From NCBI RefSeq assembly GCF_020010905.1, contig NZ_JAGJBY010000002.1:4216001-4280000 (forward strand): 64,000 nucleotides of DNA, in the 5' to 3' direction. A program made the translations under genes and the position numbers. The number at the start of each line of letters is the position of its first letter. Position 1 is the stretch's first letter. The notes under the pieces are model-generated. The model made no database searches. It was not told where the DNA came from and saw only the letters and a list, made by a program, of their open reading frames with translations. This document shows positions 16,319 to 24,988 of this stretch, piece after piece. Origin of the DNA: Streptomyces acidiscabies (GTDB taxonomy: Bacteria > Actinomycetota > Actinomycetes > Streptomycetales > Streptomycetaceae).

Positions 16319-17502
16319 TGACAGCGCACGTGATCGCCGACGCCGCCGAGGCGCTCACGGTCGCGCGGGCGCTCGCGGACGAATTCCGTCCGGACGCCTC
16401 CGTGCGCGACCGTGAACGCCGCCTGCCCCGCGCCGAGTTGGACCGCCTCTCGGACTCGGGCCTGCTCGCCGTCACCGTCCCCGCCGGCCACGGCGGCGCC
16501 GACGTCGACGCGGTGACCCTCGCCGAGATCTTCCGCCTCCTCGCCACCGCAGACGGCAGCCTCGCGCAGATCCCGCAGAGCCACTTCGTCTACGTCAACG
16601 TCATCCGCCGCCAAGGCACCGAGCAGCAGCGGAAGTTCTTCTACGACGAGATCCTCGCCGGCCGCCGCCTCGGCAACGCCCAGTCCGAGGCCGGCACGAA
16701 GCACGTCCAGGACATCCGCGCCCGCCTCGACCGCCGACCCGACGGCTCGTACACCCTCACCGGCACCAAGAACTACTCCACCGGCGCCCTGTTCGCCCAC
16801 TGGATCCCGGTCCTGGCCCGCGCCGAGGACGACAAGCTGTACGTCGCGTACGTCCCCGCCGGCGCACCCGGCGTGACGATCGACGACGACTGGGACGGCC
16901 TCGGCCAGCGCACGACCGCCAGCGGAACCGTCCACCTGGACGCCGTACCCGTCCCGGCGGACCGCGTCTTCCCGCACCACCTCACCTTCGAGGGCCCTCA
17001 ACTCCACGGCGCCGTCGCCCAGTTGCTGCACGCCGCCATCGACGCCGGGATCGCGGGCGGCGCGCTCGCCGAAGCCGTCGACTTCGTGCGGACCAAGAGT
17101 CGGCCCTGGTTCGAGAGCGGATACGAGACGGCCGCCGAAGACCCCCTGCTGATCCAGCGGTTCGGGGAACTGGCGATCCAAGTCCGCGCCTCCGACGCCC
17201 TGTTGAAGGAAGCGGCACGCGCGGTCGACGCGGCGCGTGCCGAGTTGACCGACGACACCGCCGCCGAGGCGTCGATCGCGGTCGCCGCCGCGAAGGTGAC
17301 CGCCGCACAGGCCGCCGTCGATGTCGCCGCCGCCCTCTTCGAGGTCTCCGGCACCCGTTCCGCCCTCAACTCCCTCAACCTGCACCGGCATTGGCGCGAC
17401 GCCCGCACCCACACGCTGCACGACCCGACGCGCTGGAAGGTGCAGCACATCGGCCGGTACGTGCTGGGTGGCACCCGGCCGCCCCGCCACGGCCTGCTCT
17501 GA
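16318..17502 (+). CDS. sfnB: SfnB family sulfur-acquisition oxidoreductase
   Basis: A 394-residue acyl-CoA-dehydrogenase-like protein of the SfnB family, required in pseudomonads for growth on dimethyl sulfone. The N-terminal helical region precedes DGSLAQIPQSHFVYVNVIRR near residues 80-100. The middle barrel carries LTGTKNYSTGALFAHW near residue 145 and DDDWDGLGQRTTASGTV near residue 190. The C-terminal RTHTLHDPTRWKVQHIGRYVLG is the DszC/SfnB signature. It is paralogous to the protein at 14532, so the operon holds two members of this branch with presumably different substrates. The ATG overlaps the msuE stop. The precise reaction is unknown. Confidence 0.85.
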   Translation: MTAHVIADAAEALTVARALADEFRPDASVRDRERRLPRAELDRLSDSGLLAVTVPAGHGGADVDAVTLAEIFRLLATADGSLAQIPQSHFVYVNVIRRQGTEQQRKFFYDEILAGRRLGNAQSEAGTKHVQDIRARLDRRPDGSYTLTGTKNYSTGALFAHWIPVLARAEDDKLYVAYVPAGAPGVTIDDDWDGLGQRTTASGTVHLDAVPVPADRVFPHHLTFEGPQLHGAVAQLLHAAIDAGIAGGALAEAVDFVRTKSRPWFESGYETAAEDPLLIQRFGELAIQVRASDALLKEAARAVDAARAELTDDTAAEASIAVAAAKVTAAQAAVDVAAALFEVSGTRSALNSLNLHRHWRDARTHTLHDPTRWKVQHIGRYVLGGTRPPRHGLL

Positions 17503-17520
17503 CCTCCCGAGGAGACCCCC

Positions 17521-18666
17521 ATGTCGTCCCTGACCTTCCACTGGTTCCTCCCGACCAACGGCGACAGCCGCCATGTCGTCGGCGGCGGCCACGGCACCCC
17601 GGCGACCGCCTCCGGACGCGACCGGCCGCCCACGGTCGGCTATCTGAGCCAGATCGCCCGCGCGGCCGAAGACCTGGGGTTCGTGGGCGCGTTGACCCCG
17701 ACCGGCGCGTGGTGCGAGGACGCGTGGCTCACCACGGCCATGGTCAGCCAGCACACCGAGCGGCTGAAGTTCCTCGTCGCCTTCCGGCCCGGGTTCGTCT
17801 CGCCGACGCTCGCCGCGCAGATGGCGTCCACGTTCCAGCGGCAGACCGGGGGGCGGCTCCTGCTCAACGTCGTGACGGGCGGGGAGAGTCACGAGCAGCG
17901 GGCGTACGGGGACTTCCTCGGCAAGGACGACCGGTACCGGCGCACCGGTGAATTCCTCGACGTCGTACGGGGGTTGTGGGAGGGGAAGTCCGTCGACCTG
18001 AAGGGGGAGCATCTGCGGGTCGAGGACGCGAAGCTGGCGCGCCTTCCCGATCCGGTGCCCGAGGTGTACTTCGGCGGGTCCTCACCGATCGCCGGGGAGA
18101 TCGCCGCCAAGTACGTGGACGTGTACCTCACTTGGGGCGAGCCGCCGGCGCAGGTCGCGGAGAAGATCGCCTGGATCAAGGGGCTCGCCGCGCGGCACGG
18201 CCGTACGCTGCGGTTCGGGATCCGGCTGCACGTCATCACGCGCGACACGTCCGAGGCGGCCTGGGCGGAGGCGGACCGCCTGCTCGCCGGATTCGACCCC
18301 GAGACGGTCGAGTCCGTCCAGGCGGGGCTGGCGAAGAGCGAGTCCGAGGGGCAGCGCCGGATGCTCGAACTGCACGGCGGCGACCGCAACGGGCTGGAGA
18401 TCCACCCCGGCCTCTGGGCCGGCATCGGCCTCGTACGGGGCGGCGCGGGGACGGCCCTCGTCGGCTCCCACGAAGAAGTCGCCGCCCTCATCAAGGAGTA
18501 CGCGGCCCTCGGCATCGAGGAGTTCGTCCTCTCCGGCTACCCGCACCTGGAGGAGGCGTACTGGTTCGGCGAGGGCGTCCTCCCGAAGCTCGCGGAGGAC
18601 GGCCTGTGGACCCACCCCGCAGGGACGGCACAGACCCCTTCGGCTCAGGTGCCGTTCACCTCCTGA
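17521..18666 (+). CDS. ssuD: FMNH2-dependent alkanesulfonate monooxygenase SsuD
   Basis: A 381-residue LLM-family enzyme that desulfonates alkanesulfonates to sulfite and an aldehyde using FMNH2 and oxygen. SsuD-type motifs are FHWFLPTNGDSR at the N-terminus, the active-site region ALTPTGAWCEDAW near residue 60, RPGFVSPTLAAQMAS near 92, and LLNVVTGGE near 117. A conserved late segment reads FVLSGYPHLEEAYWFGEGVLP near 340. It completes the route from dimethyl sulfone to sulfite set out by the upstream genes. The ribosome site GAGGAG lies 7 bases before the ATG. No SsuABC transporter genes follow; the next gene is convergent, 10 bases away. Confidence 0.9.
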   Translation: MSSLTFHWFLPTNGDSRHVVGGGHGTPATASGRDRPPTVGYLSQIARAAEDLGFVGALTPTGAWCEDAWLTTAMVSQHTERLKFLVAFRPGFVSPTLAAQMASTFQRQTGGRLLLNVVTGGESHEQRAYGDFLGKDDRYRRTGEFLDVVRGLWEGKSVDLKGEHLRVEDAKLARLPDPVPEVYFGGSSPIAGEIAAKYVDVYLTWGEPPAQVAEKIAWIKGLAARHGRTLRFGIRLHVITRDTSEAAWAEADRLLAGFDPETVESVQAGLAKSESEGQRRMLELHGGDRNGLEIHPGLWAGIGLVRGGAGTALVGSHEEVAALIKEYAALGIEEFVLSGYPHLEEAYWFGEGVLPKLAEDGLWTHPAGTAQTPSAQVPFTS

Positions 18667-18676
18667 GCCCGCTCGC

Positions 18677-19744
18677 TCAGGGACGCAGCTCGGTCAGCAC
18701 GTCGAAGTCCAGCCCGTCCGCGCGCGCCAGGTAGATGCGCTGGCGGACGTGGCTGCCCTCCAGGTGGAGCAGCCCGCGCGGCCCCTCGTACGACACCGAC
18801 GGCGCCGTCGCCCCGATCCGCGTGACGTCTCCCGTGCCCGCCCGCCGCAGCAGCGCCGCCAGCAACAGCACCCCCTCGTAGCAGGACTCGCCGAGGCTGC
18901 CGGGGGACGGGGCGTCGAGGCCGTAGCGGCGGGCGTAGAGGCCGTGGAAGTCCAGGGTGTCGGGGGTCGCGAGGGACGTGAAGAAGCCGGCCGTGCTGTA
19001 GAGGTCCGCCGTGGCGGCCGGGCCGCTGGCCAGGAGCATGTTCTCGTCCATCAGCGTGCTCAGGCGCAGGGCGCGCGCGTCCAGGCCGTACGCCGCGAAC
19101 GCCCGGTTGAAGCGGACCGCGTCGCTGCCGACGAGCAGCATGAGGACGCCGTCCGCGTCGGAGCGTTCGATACGGCGCAGCACGGGCGCGAAGTCGTGCG
19201 TGCCCAGGGGGAGATACGCCTCGCCGATGACCCGGGAGCCGGTCCGCCGGGCGTACGTGTGCGCCGCGCGGGCCGTACGCCGGGGCCAGACGTAGTCGTT
19301 GCCGACGACGAACCACCGCCGCACCCGGCGTTCCCCCGCGAGCAGGACCATCGCCGGGCAGAGCTGGTCGCGCGGCGTCTCGCTGGTGAGGAAGACCCCG
19401 GCGCGGTCCTCGCCGCCCTCGTACAGCGCGGTGTACACGTACGGCACCCGGTGCGCGACGCGCGGCGCGAGGGCCTGGCGTACGGAGGAGATGTGCCAGC
19501 CGGTGACGCCCTGGACGGCCCCGAGGTCGACGAGGGTCTCGACGCGGTCGGCGACCTCGCGCGGCGGCGCGCCCCCGTCGACCGGCACGAGCCGCAGCTC
19601 ACGGCCGAGGACCCCGCCCGCCCGGTTGACCTCCTCGGCGGCGAGCCGCGCGCACAGCTCGCAGGCGGGCCCGAAGATCCCGGCGGGCCCCTGGAGCGGA
19701 AACACGAGGGCGACGCCGAACACGGAAGGGTCGGGGCGGGACAT
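18677..19744 (-). CDS. AmiC-like periplasmic-binding-fold protein without signal peptide
   Basis: A 355-residue type I periplasmic-binding protein related to AmiC and the short-chain amide or urea receptors. Motifs include VALVFPLQGPAGIFGPACELCARLAAEEVNRAGG at the N-terminus (read in parts), QGVTGWHISSVRQA near residue 78, and RRWFVVGNDYVWPRRT near residue 140. No signal peptide or lipobox is present, since the fold starts at about residue 8, so it is probably a cytoplasmic ligand sensor, as AmiC is. It is divergent from a MarR-type repressor 77 bases away. The two may form a sensing pair, but no AmiR-type antiterminator is present. The ligand is unknown. Confidence 0.7.
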   Translation of the reverse strand: MSRPDPSVFGVALVFPLQGPAGIFGPACELCARLAAEEVNRAGGVLGRELRLVPVDGGAPPREVADRVETLVDLGAVQGVTGWHISSVRQALAPRVAHRVPYVYTALYEGGEDRAGVFLTSETPRDQLCPAMVLLAGERRVRRWFVVGNDYVWPRRTARAAHTYARRTGSRVIGEAYLPLGTHDFAPVLRRIERSDADGVLMLLVGSDAVRFNRAFAAYGLDARALRLSTLMDENMLLASGPAATADLYSTAGFFTSLATPDTLDFHGLYARRYGLDAPSPGSLGESCYEGVLLLAALLRRAGTGDVTRIGATAPSVSYEGPRGLLHLEGSHVRQRIYLARADGLDFDVLTELRP

Positions 19745-19821
19745 GGCGCCATGGTCCAGGGTCCCTGCCCCGAACTCCAGTCCGTCTCATACCATGTACA
19801 CCTCTCGGAGCTAGGAGCAGG

Positions 19822-20259
19822 ATGTCCACCTCGTCCGCCCGCCGGCCCAACGACCTGATACGCCTCCTCACCAGGGCCGAACGGCTGGCCGCCCGCCGCC
19901 TCCAGGCCGCCCTGGACGAGGAGGGCTGCTCCCTGGACGCATGGCGGGTACTGACCCTGCTCGCCGACGACACCGGCCACCACATGTCGGCGATCGCGGA
20001 AGCCGCCTTCCTGCCCCCGCCGACGCTCACGAAACTCGTCGACCAGCTTGTGGACCAGAACCTCGTCCACCGCCGCGTCGACCCGCACGACCGGCGCCGC
20101 ATCCTCGTCCACCTCACCCCGCGGGGCCGCGACCACTGGCGCCGCGTCGACCGCGCCGTACGCCAGGACTGGCCCGCCCTCGGCGAGGGCGACGAGGAGA
20201 TGCTGAAGGCCCTGCTGGAGCGCCTCGCGGAGACGGTGGACGGCTCCACGCGCGTGTGA
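19822..20259 (+). CDS. MarR-family transcriptional regulator
   Basis: A 145-residue winged-helix regulator. The recognition region reads HHMSAIAEAAFLPPPTLTKLVDQLVDQNLV (residues about 53-82, given here as one stretch of the helix-turn-helix and wing entry in two parts). The MarR wing motif DPHDRRRILVHLTPRG lies near residue 88. GGAGCAGG lies just before the ATG. It is divergent from the AmiC-like gene and upstream of an aldehyde dehydrogenase 120 bases away. The intergenic TATATA stretch near 20325 could be the target promoter region. It probably responds to a small aromatic or amide compound; this is inferred only from the family. Confidence 0.85.
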   Translation: MSTSSARRPNDLIRLLTRAERLAARRLQAALDEEGCSLDAWRVLTLLADDTGHHMSAIAEAAFLPPPTLTKLVDQLVDQNLVHRRVDPHDRRRILVHLTPRGRDHWRRVDRAVRQDWPALGEGDEEMLKALLERLAETVDGSTRV

Positions 20260-20379
20260 TCGCGCCATGGCGCAAAGTAGTCGTACGGCCCGGGAATGTT
20301 GGCCCGCAGCCGATAGTTGCTATATACATCTGATCGAGCACCGTCAGACCAGCACCGTCTATCCGAGCGAGGCACCCCC

Positions 20380-21693
20380 GTGACCACCGAGCGACCCGCC
20401 GACGTCGTCACCCGCCTGCGGACCACCTTCCGCACCGGCCGCACCCAGCCCGTCGAGTGGCGTACGGCGCAACTGCGCCGCCTGCGCGACCTGCTCACGG
20501 AGAAGGGCGCCGACCTCGCCGCCGCCCTCCACGCCGACCTCGGCAAGAGCGAAGCCGAGTCCCAGCGCACCGAGATCGGCTTCACGGTCCGCGAGATCGA
20601 CCACACCCTCGACCACCTCGACACCTGGCTGACCCCCGAGCCCGCCCCCGTCCCCGCGCACCTCGGCTCCGACGCGACCGCCCGCACGCAGTACGACCCG
20701 CTGGGCGTCGTCCTCGTCATCGCCCCCTGGAACTACCCGGCCCAGCTCCTGCTGACCCCCCTCGTCGGCGCGCTCGCCGCCGGCAACGCGGTCGTCGTCA
20801 AGCCCAGCGAACTCGCCCCCGCGACCTCCGCCGCGCTGGCCCGCCTGCTCCCGGCCTACCTCGACACCGACGCCGTCGCCGTCGTCGAGGGCGGCATCCC
20901 GGAGACCACCGCGCTGCTCGCCGAGAAGTTCGACCACATCTTCTACACCGGCAACGGCGCCGTCGGCCGGATCGTCCTGCGCGCCGCCGCCGAGCACCTC
21001 ACCCCGGTCACCCTCGAACTCGGCGGGAAATCCCCGGCGTTCGTCGACTCCACGGCCGACCTCAAGGCCGTCGCCGGCCGCCTCGCGCGCGGCAAGTTCC
21101 TCAACGCCGGCCAGACCTGCGTGGCCCCCGACTACATCCTCACCGACCCGGAGACCGCCGCCGCGCTGGAACCCCTCCTCGCGAGCGCCGTCGAGGACAC
21201 GTACGGCGCCGACCCGCAGCAGTCCGGCGAGTACGGGCGGATCGTCAACGAACGCCACTTCGACCGGCTCACCGGCCTCCTGGACTCCGGCCGCACGGTC
21301 GTCGGCGGCGTCCACGACCGCGCCGACAAGTACATCGCGCCGACCGTCCTCGCCGACGTCGACCCCGCGTCCCCGGTCATGGGCGAGGAGATCTTCGGCC
21401 CGATCCTGCCGATCGTCACGGTCGCGGACCTGGACGAGGCGCTCGCGTTCATCAACGACCGCGACAAGCCCCTCGCGCTGTACGTCTTCTCCGAGTCCGT
21501 CGAGGCCCGTGACCGCATCGCCGCCGAGACGTCCTCCGGCGCGATCGGCTACGGCCTGCCCCTCGCCCATCTCACCGTCTCCGACCTCCCGTTCGGCGGC
21601 GTCGGCGAGAGCGGGATGGGCAACTACCACGGCCGGTACTCCATCGAGACGTTCAGCCACCGCAAGGCGATCCTGGACAAGCCGCTCGGCTGA
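20380..21693 (+). CDS. NAD(P)-dependent aldehyde dehydrogenase (ALDH3-like)
   Basis: A 437-residue aldehyde dehydrogenase of the ALDH3/YwdH type, about 50 residues shorter than classical ALDH1 enzymes because it lacks the N-terminal extension. Key motifs are VIAPWNYPAQLLLTPLVGA near residue 108, FYTGNGAVGRIV near 188, the glutamate loop LELGGKSPAF near 210, and the catalytic Cys in NAGQTCVAPDY near 245. EEIFGPILPI follows near 328. It oxidises small or aromatic aldehydes to acids. The GTG at 20380 follows GCGAGG. It may form a unit with the upstream MarR regulator. An AT-rich stretch at 20318-20330 is the likely promoter. Confidence 0.88.
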   Translation: MTTERPADVVTRLRTTFRTGRTQPVEWRTAQLRRLRDLLTEKGADLAAALHADLGKSEAESQRTEIGFTVREIDHTLDHLDTWLTPEPAPVPAHLGSDATARTQYDPLGVVLVIAPWNYPAQLLLTPLVGALAAGNAVVVKPSELAPATSAALARLLPAYLDTDAVAVVEGGIPETTALLAEKFDHIFYTGNGAVGRIVLRAAAEHLTPVTLELGGKSPAFVDSTADLKAVAGRLARGKFLNAGQTCVAPDYILTDPETAAALEPLLASAVEDTYGADPQQSGEYGRIVNERHFDRLTGLLDSGRTVVGGVHDRADKYIAPTVLADVDPASPVMGEEIFGPILPIVTVADLDEALAFINDRDKPLALYVFSESVEARDRIAAETSSGAIGYGLPLAHLTVSDLPFGGVGESGMGNYHGRYSIETFSHRKAILDKPLG

Positions 21694-21731
21694 GGCGCCG
21701 GCGAGTGACGGGCCTGTGCGAGACTCCGCCG

Positions 21732-22640
21732 ATGACCTCAGAGAAGATCACGGCGGCAGACTCCGGCACCTGGACCCTCGGTGACCTCACCGTCAACCGC
21801 ATCGGCTTCGGCGCGATGCGGCTGACGGGGAGCGCCGCCTTCCACCTCGGCACCCCCAGCGACCGGGACCGCTCGATCGCCGTCCTGCGCAAGGCCGTTG
21901 AGCTGGGCGTCAACCACATCGACACGGCCGCCTTCTACTTCTCCGCCCTGCGCTCGGCCAACGAACTCATCAACAGCGCGCTCGCGCCGTACGCCGACGA
22001 CCTGGTCATCGCCGTGAAGGTCGGCCCGTTCCGCAACTGGGCGGGGGAGTGGGACACGTCGGCCCGCCCCGAGGACCTGCGCGCCCATGTCGAGGAGAAC
22101 CTCCGCCAGTTGGGGCGCGACCACCTCGACCTCGTCTACCTCCGCCGGATGGGCCAGGACTCGATCGCCGAACACTTCGGCGCCCTCGCGGAGTTGAGGG
22201 ACGCGGGCCTGATCCGCCACCTCGGTGTCTCCGACGTGGAGCCCCGACACCTCGCGGAGGCACGGGAGATCGCGCCCGTCGTGAGCGTCCAGAACCGCTT
22301 CGGGCTCGGCAGCCGCAACGAGGCCACGGCCGAAGTCCTGCGCCTGTGCGGCGAGTCCGGCATCGCGTTCGTGCCGTTCTTCGCCATCGCGGGCGACGCC
22401 GGACCCCAGGGCGCGACCGCCGACCACGACGACGCCGTGCGGGACATCGCCGCCGCCCACGAGGTGGGCCCCGCACAGATCCGGCTCGCCTGGAGCCTCG
22501 CGCAGGGCGACCACGTCCTTGCCATCCCCGGCACCGGCAACCCCGGTCACCTCGCCGAGAACGTCGCGGCGGGCGCCCTGCGGCTGACCGACGGGGAGCT
22601 GACCCGACTCCAAGGGGCCCACCGTAAAGTAGCGGGGTGA
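21732..22640 (+). CDS. Aldo/keto reductase, altered active-site His
   Basis: A 302-residue TIM-barrel aldo/keto reductase. The Asp and Tyr of the tetrad are in HIDTAAFYF near residue 65 and the Lys in VIAVKVGPF near residue 97. The usual LH(R/W) histidine position reads VYLRRM near residue 138, with Arg in place of His, so substrate preference or activity may differ. The NADPH-binding end (LAIPGTGNPGHLAEN) is normal. The ATG at 21732 was chosen from several possible starts because the family pattern begins right after it. Its last bases overlap the GTG of the next gene, and the downstream promoter lies within its 3' end. Confidence 0.82.
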   Translation: MTSEKITAADSGTWTLGDLTVNRIGFGAMRLTGSAAFHLGTPSDRDRSIAVLRKAVELGVNHIDTAAFYFSALRSANELINSALAPYADDLVIAVKVGPFRNWAGEWDTSARPEDLRAHVEENLRQLGRDHLDLVYLRRMGQDSIAEHFGALAELRDAGLIRHLGVSDVEPRHLAEAREIAPVVSVQNRFGLGSRNEATAEVLRLCGESGIAFVPFFAIAGDAGPQGATADHDDAVRDIAAAHEVGPAQIRLAWSLAQGDHVLAIPGTGNPGHLAENVAAGALRLTDGELTRLQGAHRKVAG

Positions 22641-23158
22641 ATGGTGACTCCGTGACGCTGCGACCGGTCCGCGAGGACGACCTCCTGGTCCTGGAGGCGT
22701 TCCTGGTCGACGCCGAACTCACCGGCCCCTTCCAGTGGTTCGGCTGGGCCGACCCCGCGCGGTTTAGGCGCCGCTGGGCCGAGAACGGGATGCTCACCGA
22801 CGACGGCGGCCACCTCACCGTGGCCGCCGACGAGGACCCCGTCGGCTTCGTCGCCTGGCACAAGACCGGCGTCACCCGTGCCGCGCACTACTGGAACATC
22901 GGCATCCAGCTCCTGCCCGACGCCTGCGGACGCGGCATCGGGACGCAGGCCCAACGGCTCCTGGTGCGCTACCTGTTCGCCCACAGCACCGCCCAACGCG
23001 TCGAAGCGGACACCGACATCGGCAACCTCGCCGAGCAACGCGCCCTGGAGAAGCTCGGGTTCACCCGCGAAGGTGTCCTGCGCAGCGCCGCGTTCCGCGA
23101 CGGGCACTGGCGCGACCTCGTCCGCTACAGCATCCTGCGCGACGATCCGACGCCCTGA
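22637..23158 (+). CDS. GNAT acetyltransferase (RimJ/RimL type)
   Basis: A 173-residue GNAT enzyme of the RimJ/RimL ribosomal-protein-acetyltransferase type. It begins VTLRPVREDDLLVLEAF, has the strand-loop IGIQLLPDACGRGIGTQAQRLL (acetyl-CoA loop near residue 103), and the family motif NLAEQRALEKLGFTREGVLR near residue 130. The substrate may be a protein N-terminus or an antibiotic; sequence cannot tell. The GTG at 22637 overlaps the previous stop by four bases. TAAAGT at 22625-22630 ends six bases before it, so a leaderless transcript is also possible. Confidence 0.85.
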   Translation: MNGDSVTLRPVREDDLLVLEAFLVDAELTGPFQWFGWADPARFRRRWAENGMLTDDGGHLTVAADEDPVGFVAWHKTGVTRAAHYWNIGIQLLPDACGRGIGTQAQRLLVRYLFAHSTAQRVEADTDIGNLAEQRALEKLGFTREGVLRSAAFRDGHWRDLVRYSILRDDPTP

Positions 23159-23619
23159 TCCGTCAGCCACACCCCGTCCCGCATCAGGTGCCGACGCGGC
23201 AACTCTCGCTGCTCGCACCAGGCCTGCACCTCCAGCGGACGGACCCGGAAGAACCCGTACGACGCGGCGTCCTGGCGTGGGTCCCACCCCGTCTTCGCCT
23301 CGAATGCCCGCGCCGCGTCCTCGGGCACGGACTCCCGCGTGTACGAGGTCGTCTCGCCGTCCACGAGCACGACGTCCCGCGTATCTCCGAGCGCCAGCCG
23401 CACCTTGCCGCCGCCCTGGAGATTGCGCCCCGTCGGATTGGTGAACCGCGTCGCCAGCCACAGCGCGTCCCCGTGCCACACGAACCAGAGAGCCACAAGA
23501 CACGGCACCCCGTCCGGCCCCGCCGTGGCCACCCAGATGTCCATCTCCCGTTCGAGACGGGCCAGGGTGTCGTGCTTGCGTTGCGCGAAGTCGCGGATGG
23601 GGCCGGGGGTGATCGTCAT
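23125..23619 (-). CDS. Pyridoxamine 5'-phosphate oxidase-fold (PPOX) protein
   Basis: A 164-residue split-barrel flavin-binding protein of the PPOX or F420-dependent class. It begins with a helix (RDFAQRKHDTLARLERE), then DIWVATAGPDGVPCLVALWFVW, the first strands of the barrel, and NLQGGGKVRLALGDTRDVVLVDG near residue 80. These small enzymes reduce or bind flavin cofactors; the substrate is not predictable. Its 3' end overlaps the end of the convergent GNAT gene by 34 bases. It is divergent from the VOC gene across a 509-base gap holding a minisatellite. Confidence 0.78.
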   Translation of the reverse strand: MTITPGPIRDFAQRKHDTLARLEREMDIWVATAGPDGVPCLVALWFVWHGDALWLATRFTNPTGRNLQGGGKVRLALGDTRDVVLVDGETTSYTRESVPEDAARAFEAKTGWDPRQDAASYGFFRVRPLEVQAWCEQRELPRRHLMRDGVWLTDQGVGSSRRML

Positions 23620-23798
23620 GGGCGGAACGTATCCGGGGCCGGGGTGCGGGCGCCTCGGGCGCGGGGTGGGGTACGGGTCGGTCTCGGGGCCTAGAACCGG
23701 GGGAGGGTGGGCGTCAGGGGACGGGGAGACCAGGCGCCCGGGAACAAGGGCTGAGGGCATCGGGCTGCCGGGAAGCCGCCCGGCGTCGCCCCGTCGAT

Positions 23799-23990
23799 AC
23801 CGCCCGGCATCGACCCGGGGAGTCTGCCTGGCGTCGCGTCTTCGGTACCGCCCGGTATCGACCCGGGGAGTCCGTCCAGCGTCGCGTCTTCGGTACCGCC
23901 CGGCGCCGGCCCGGGGAGTCTGCCCGGCACCGCCCCGTCGATACCGCCCGGCACCGACCCCCCTGGAATCCGCCCGGCACCGCCCTTGGG
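23799..23990. repeat. 48-bp minisatellite, four tandem units
   Basis: Units run 23799-23846, 23847-23894, 23895-23942 and 23943-23990, each starting ACCGCCCGG, with a diverged partial unit before them (about 23767-23798). Units 1 and 2 are nearly identical; unit 4 is degenerate. The unit length is a multiple of three and leaves both strands open, giving Gly/Pro-rich 16-residue repeats on the minus strand. No start, ribosome site or homology supports a gene. It fills the 509-base gap (23620-24128) between divergent genes. Confidence 0.85.
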
Positions 23991-24128
23991 AGCAGGCCCA
24001 CCCCGGCCCCCGGAAACCACCCCGCGCCGCCCCCTCCAAGCACCCCGGAAATAGGATTGGCATCGAGTGGGTTTTACGTATAACCTCTTCCGCTAACCAG
24101 CCCCGCCGATCTTCCCCGAAAGGCCCCG

Positions 24129-24521
24129 ATGTCACGCATCGCCCTGGTCACCCTCGTCGTCGACGACTACGACGAGGCGATCCGCTTCTACACCGAGGCT
24201 CTCGGCTTCCGCCTCGCCGAGGACGAGCCCCGCCCCGACGGCTCGCGGTGGGTTGTGGTGGAACCCGGCGGAGCGGGCGGCGGCACCGGACTCCTGCTGG
24301 CCCGCGCCAAGAACGACACCCAGTCCGCCCACGTCGGCGACCAGACCGGCGGCCGGGTCGCCTTCTTCCTGCACACGGACGACTTCACCCGCGACCACAC
24401 CCGCATGACCGAGGCGGGCGTGACGTTCCTGGAGGCCCCCCGCCATGAGCCGTACGGCTCGGTCGCGGTCTTCCAGGACCTGTACGGAAACAGGTGGGAC
24501 CTGCTGCAACCGTCGGACTGA
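24129..24521 (+). CDS. VOC family (glyoxalase-like) protein
   Basis: A 130-residue single vicinal-oxygen-chelate domain. The two beta-alpha-beta-beta-beta modules are visible: IALVTLVVDDYDEAIRFYTEALGF at residues 3-26 (described in parts), and AFFLHTDDFTRDHTRMTEAGVTF near residue 78, ending with the hallmark FQDLYGNRWDLLQ. The metal-binding pattern is partial, so catalytic type (glyoxalase, dioxygenase or resistance) cannot be assigned. GAAAGG lies 5 bases before the ATG. It appears to be a single gene. Confidence 0.85.
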   Translation: MSRIALVTLVVDDYDEAIRFYTEALGFRLAEDEPRPDGSRWVVVEPGGAGGGTGLLLARAKNDTQSAHVGDQTGGRVAFFLHTDDFTRDHTRMTEAGVTFLEAPRHEPYGSVAVFQDLYGNRWDLLQPSD

Positions 24522-24988
24522 GCGGGACGCGAGCTTGACCGGCGACGGCGGCGAGGCGGGGGAGTACCGCACGAACTCCGCAGCCGACCCCCCGGAGGAG
24601 GCCCCCGCCGACTTATCCCGGCGGCGGACCGGGCCGACTCGCAGTCACGGAAGCCGCACCCGCTGATCGCCCCCCGAGCACCACCGGCGAACCCGCCTCC
24701 CGGCGGGACTTCGCCGAGCCGGACGGACCTGCTGACCGACCCGCCAAAGCGCTAGCCGCCGAAGCACGACCCACCGGCAAAGACGCCGCCAGAATCCCGC
24801 TGACCCCGCCCCCCTGACCCGCCCCCGGCGTCACCCCCTGATCGACCCACCCGAGCACGACCCACCAGAAACGGCCCCGGCAACACCCCGCCGAACCCGC
24901 CCCGCCCCGCCGAAAGCCCCCAGCAGCCCCCCACCCCAGGCCCCCGGCGAACCACCACCACCCACCCCACCCAAGGAAGCCCCACCCC
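24522..24988. other. Gene-free C-rich region upstream of adenosine deaminase
   Basis: I see no gene here. The plus strand is strongly C-rich from about 24780, with many short CACCC and CCCCG runs. Long open frames exist only because of this composition. No inverted repeat or promoter stood out. It may carry the 5' untranslated region of the adenosine deaminase gene. Confidence 0.5.

Noticed and set aside
23691-24020. A collagen-like Gly/Pro repeat protein on the minus strand
   Set aside because: It arises from the 48-bp minisatellite. No ribosome site or family support exists, and the opposite strand is equally open.
24522-24988. Long open frames upstream of adenosine deaminase
   Set aside because: C-rich composition keeps several frames open. 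None has a recognisable product or ribosome site.
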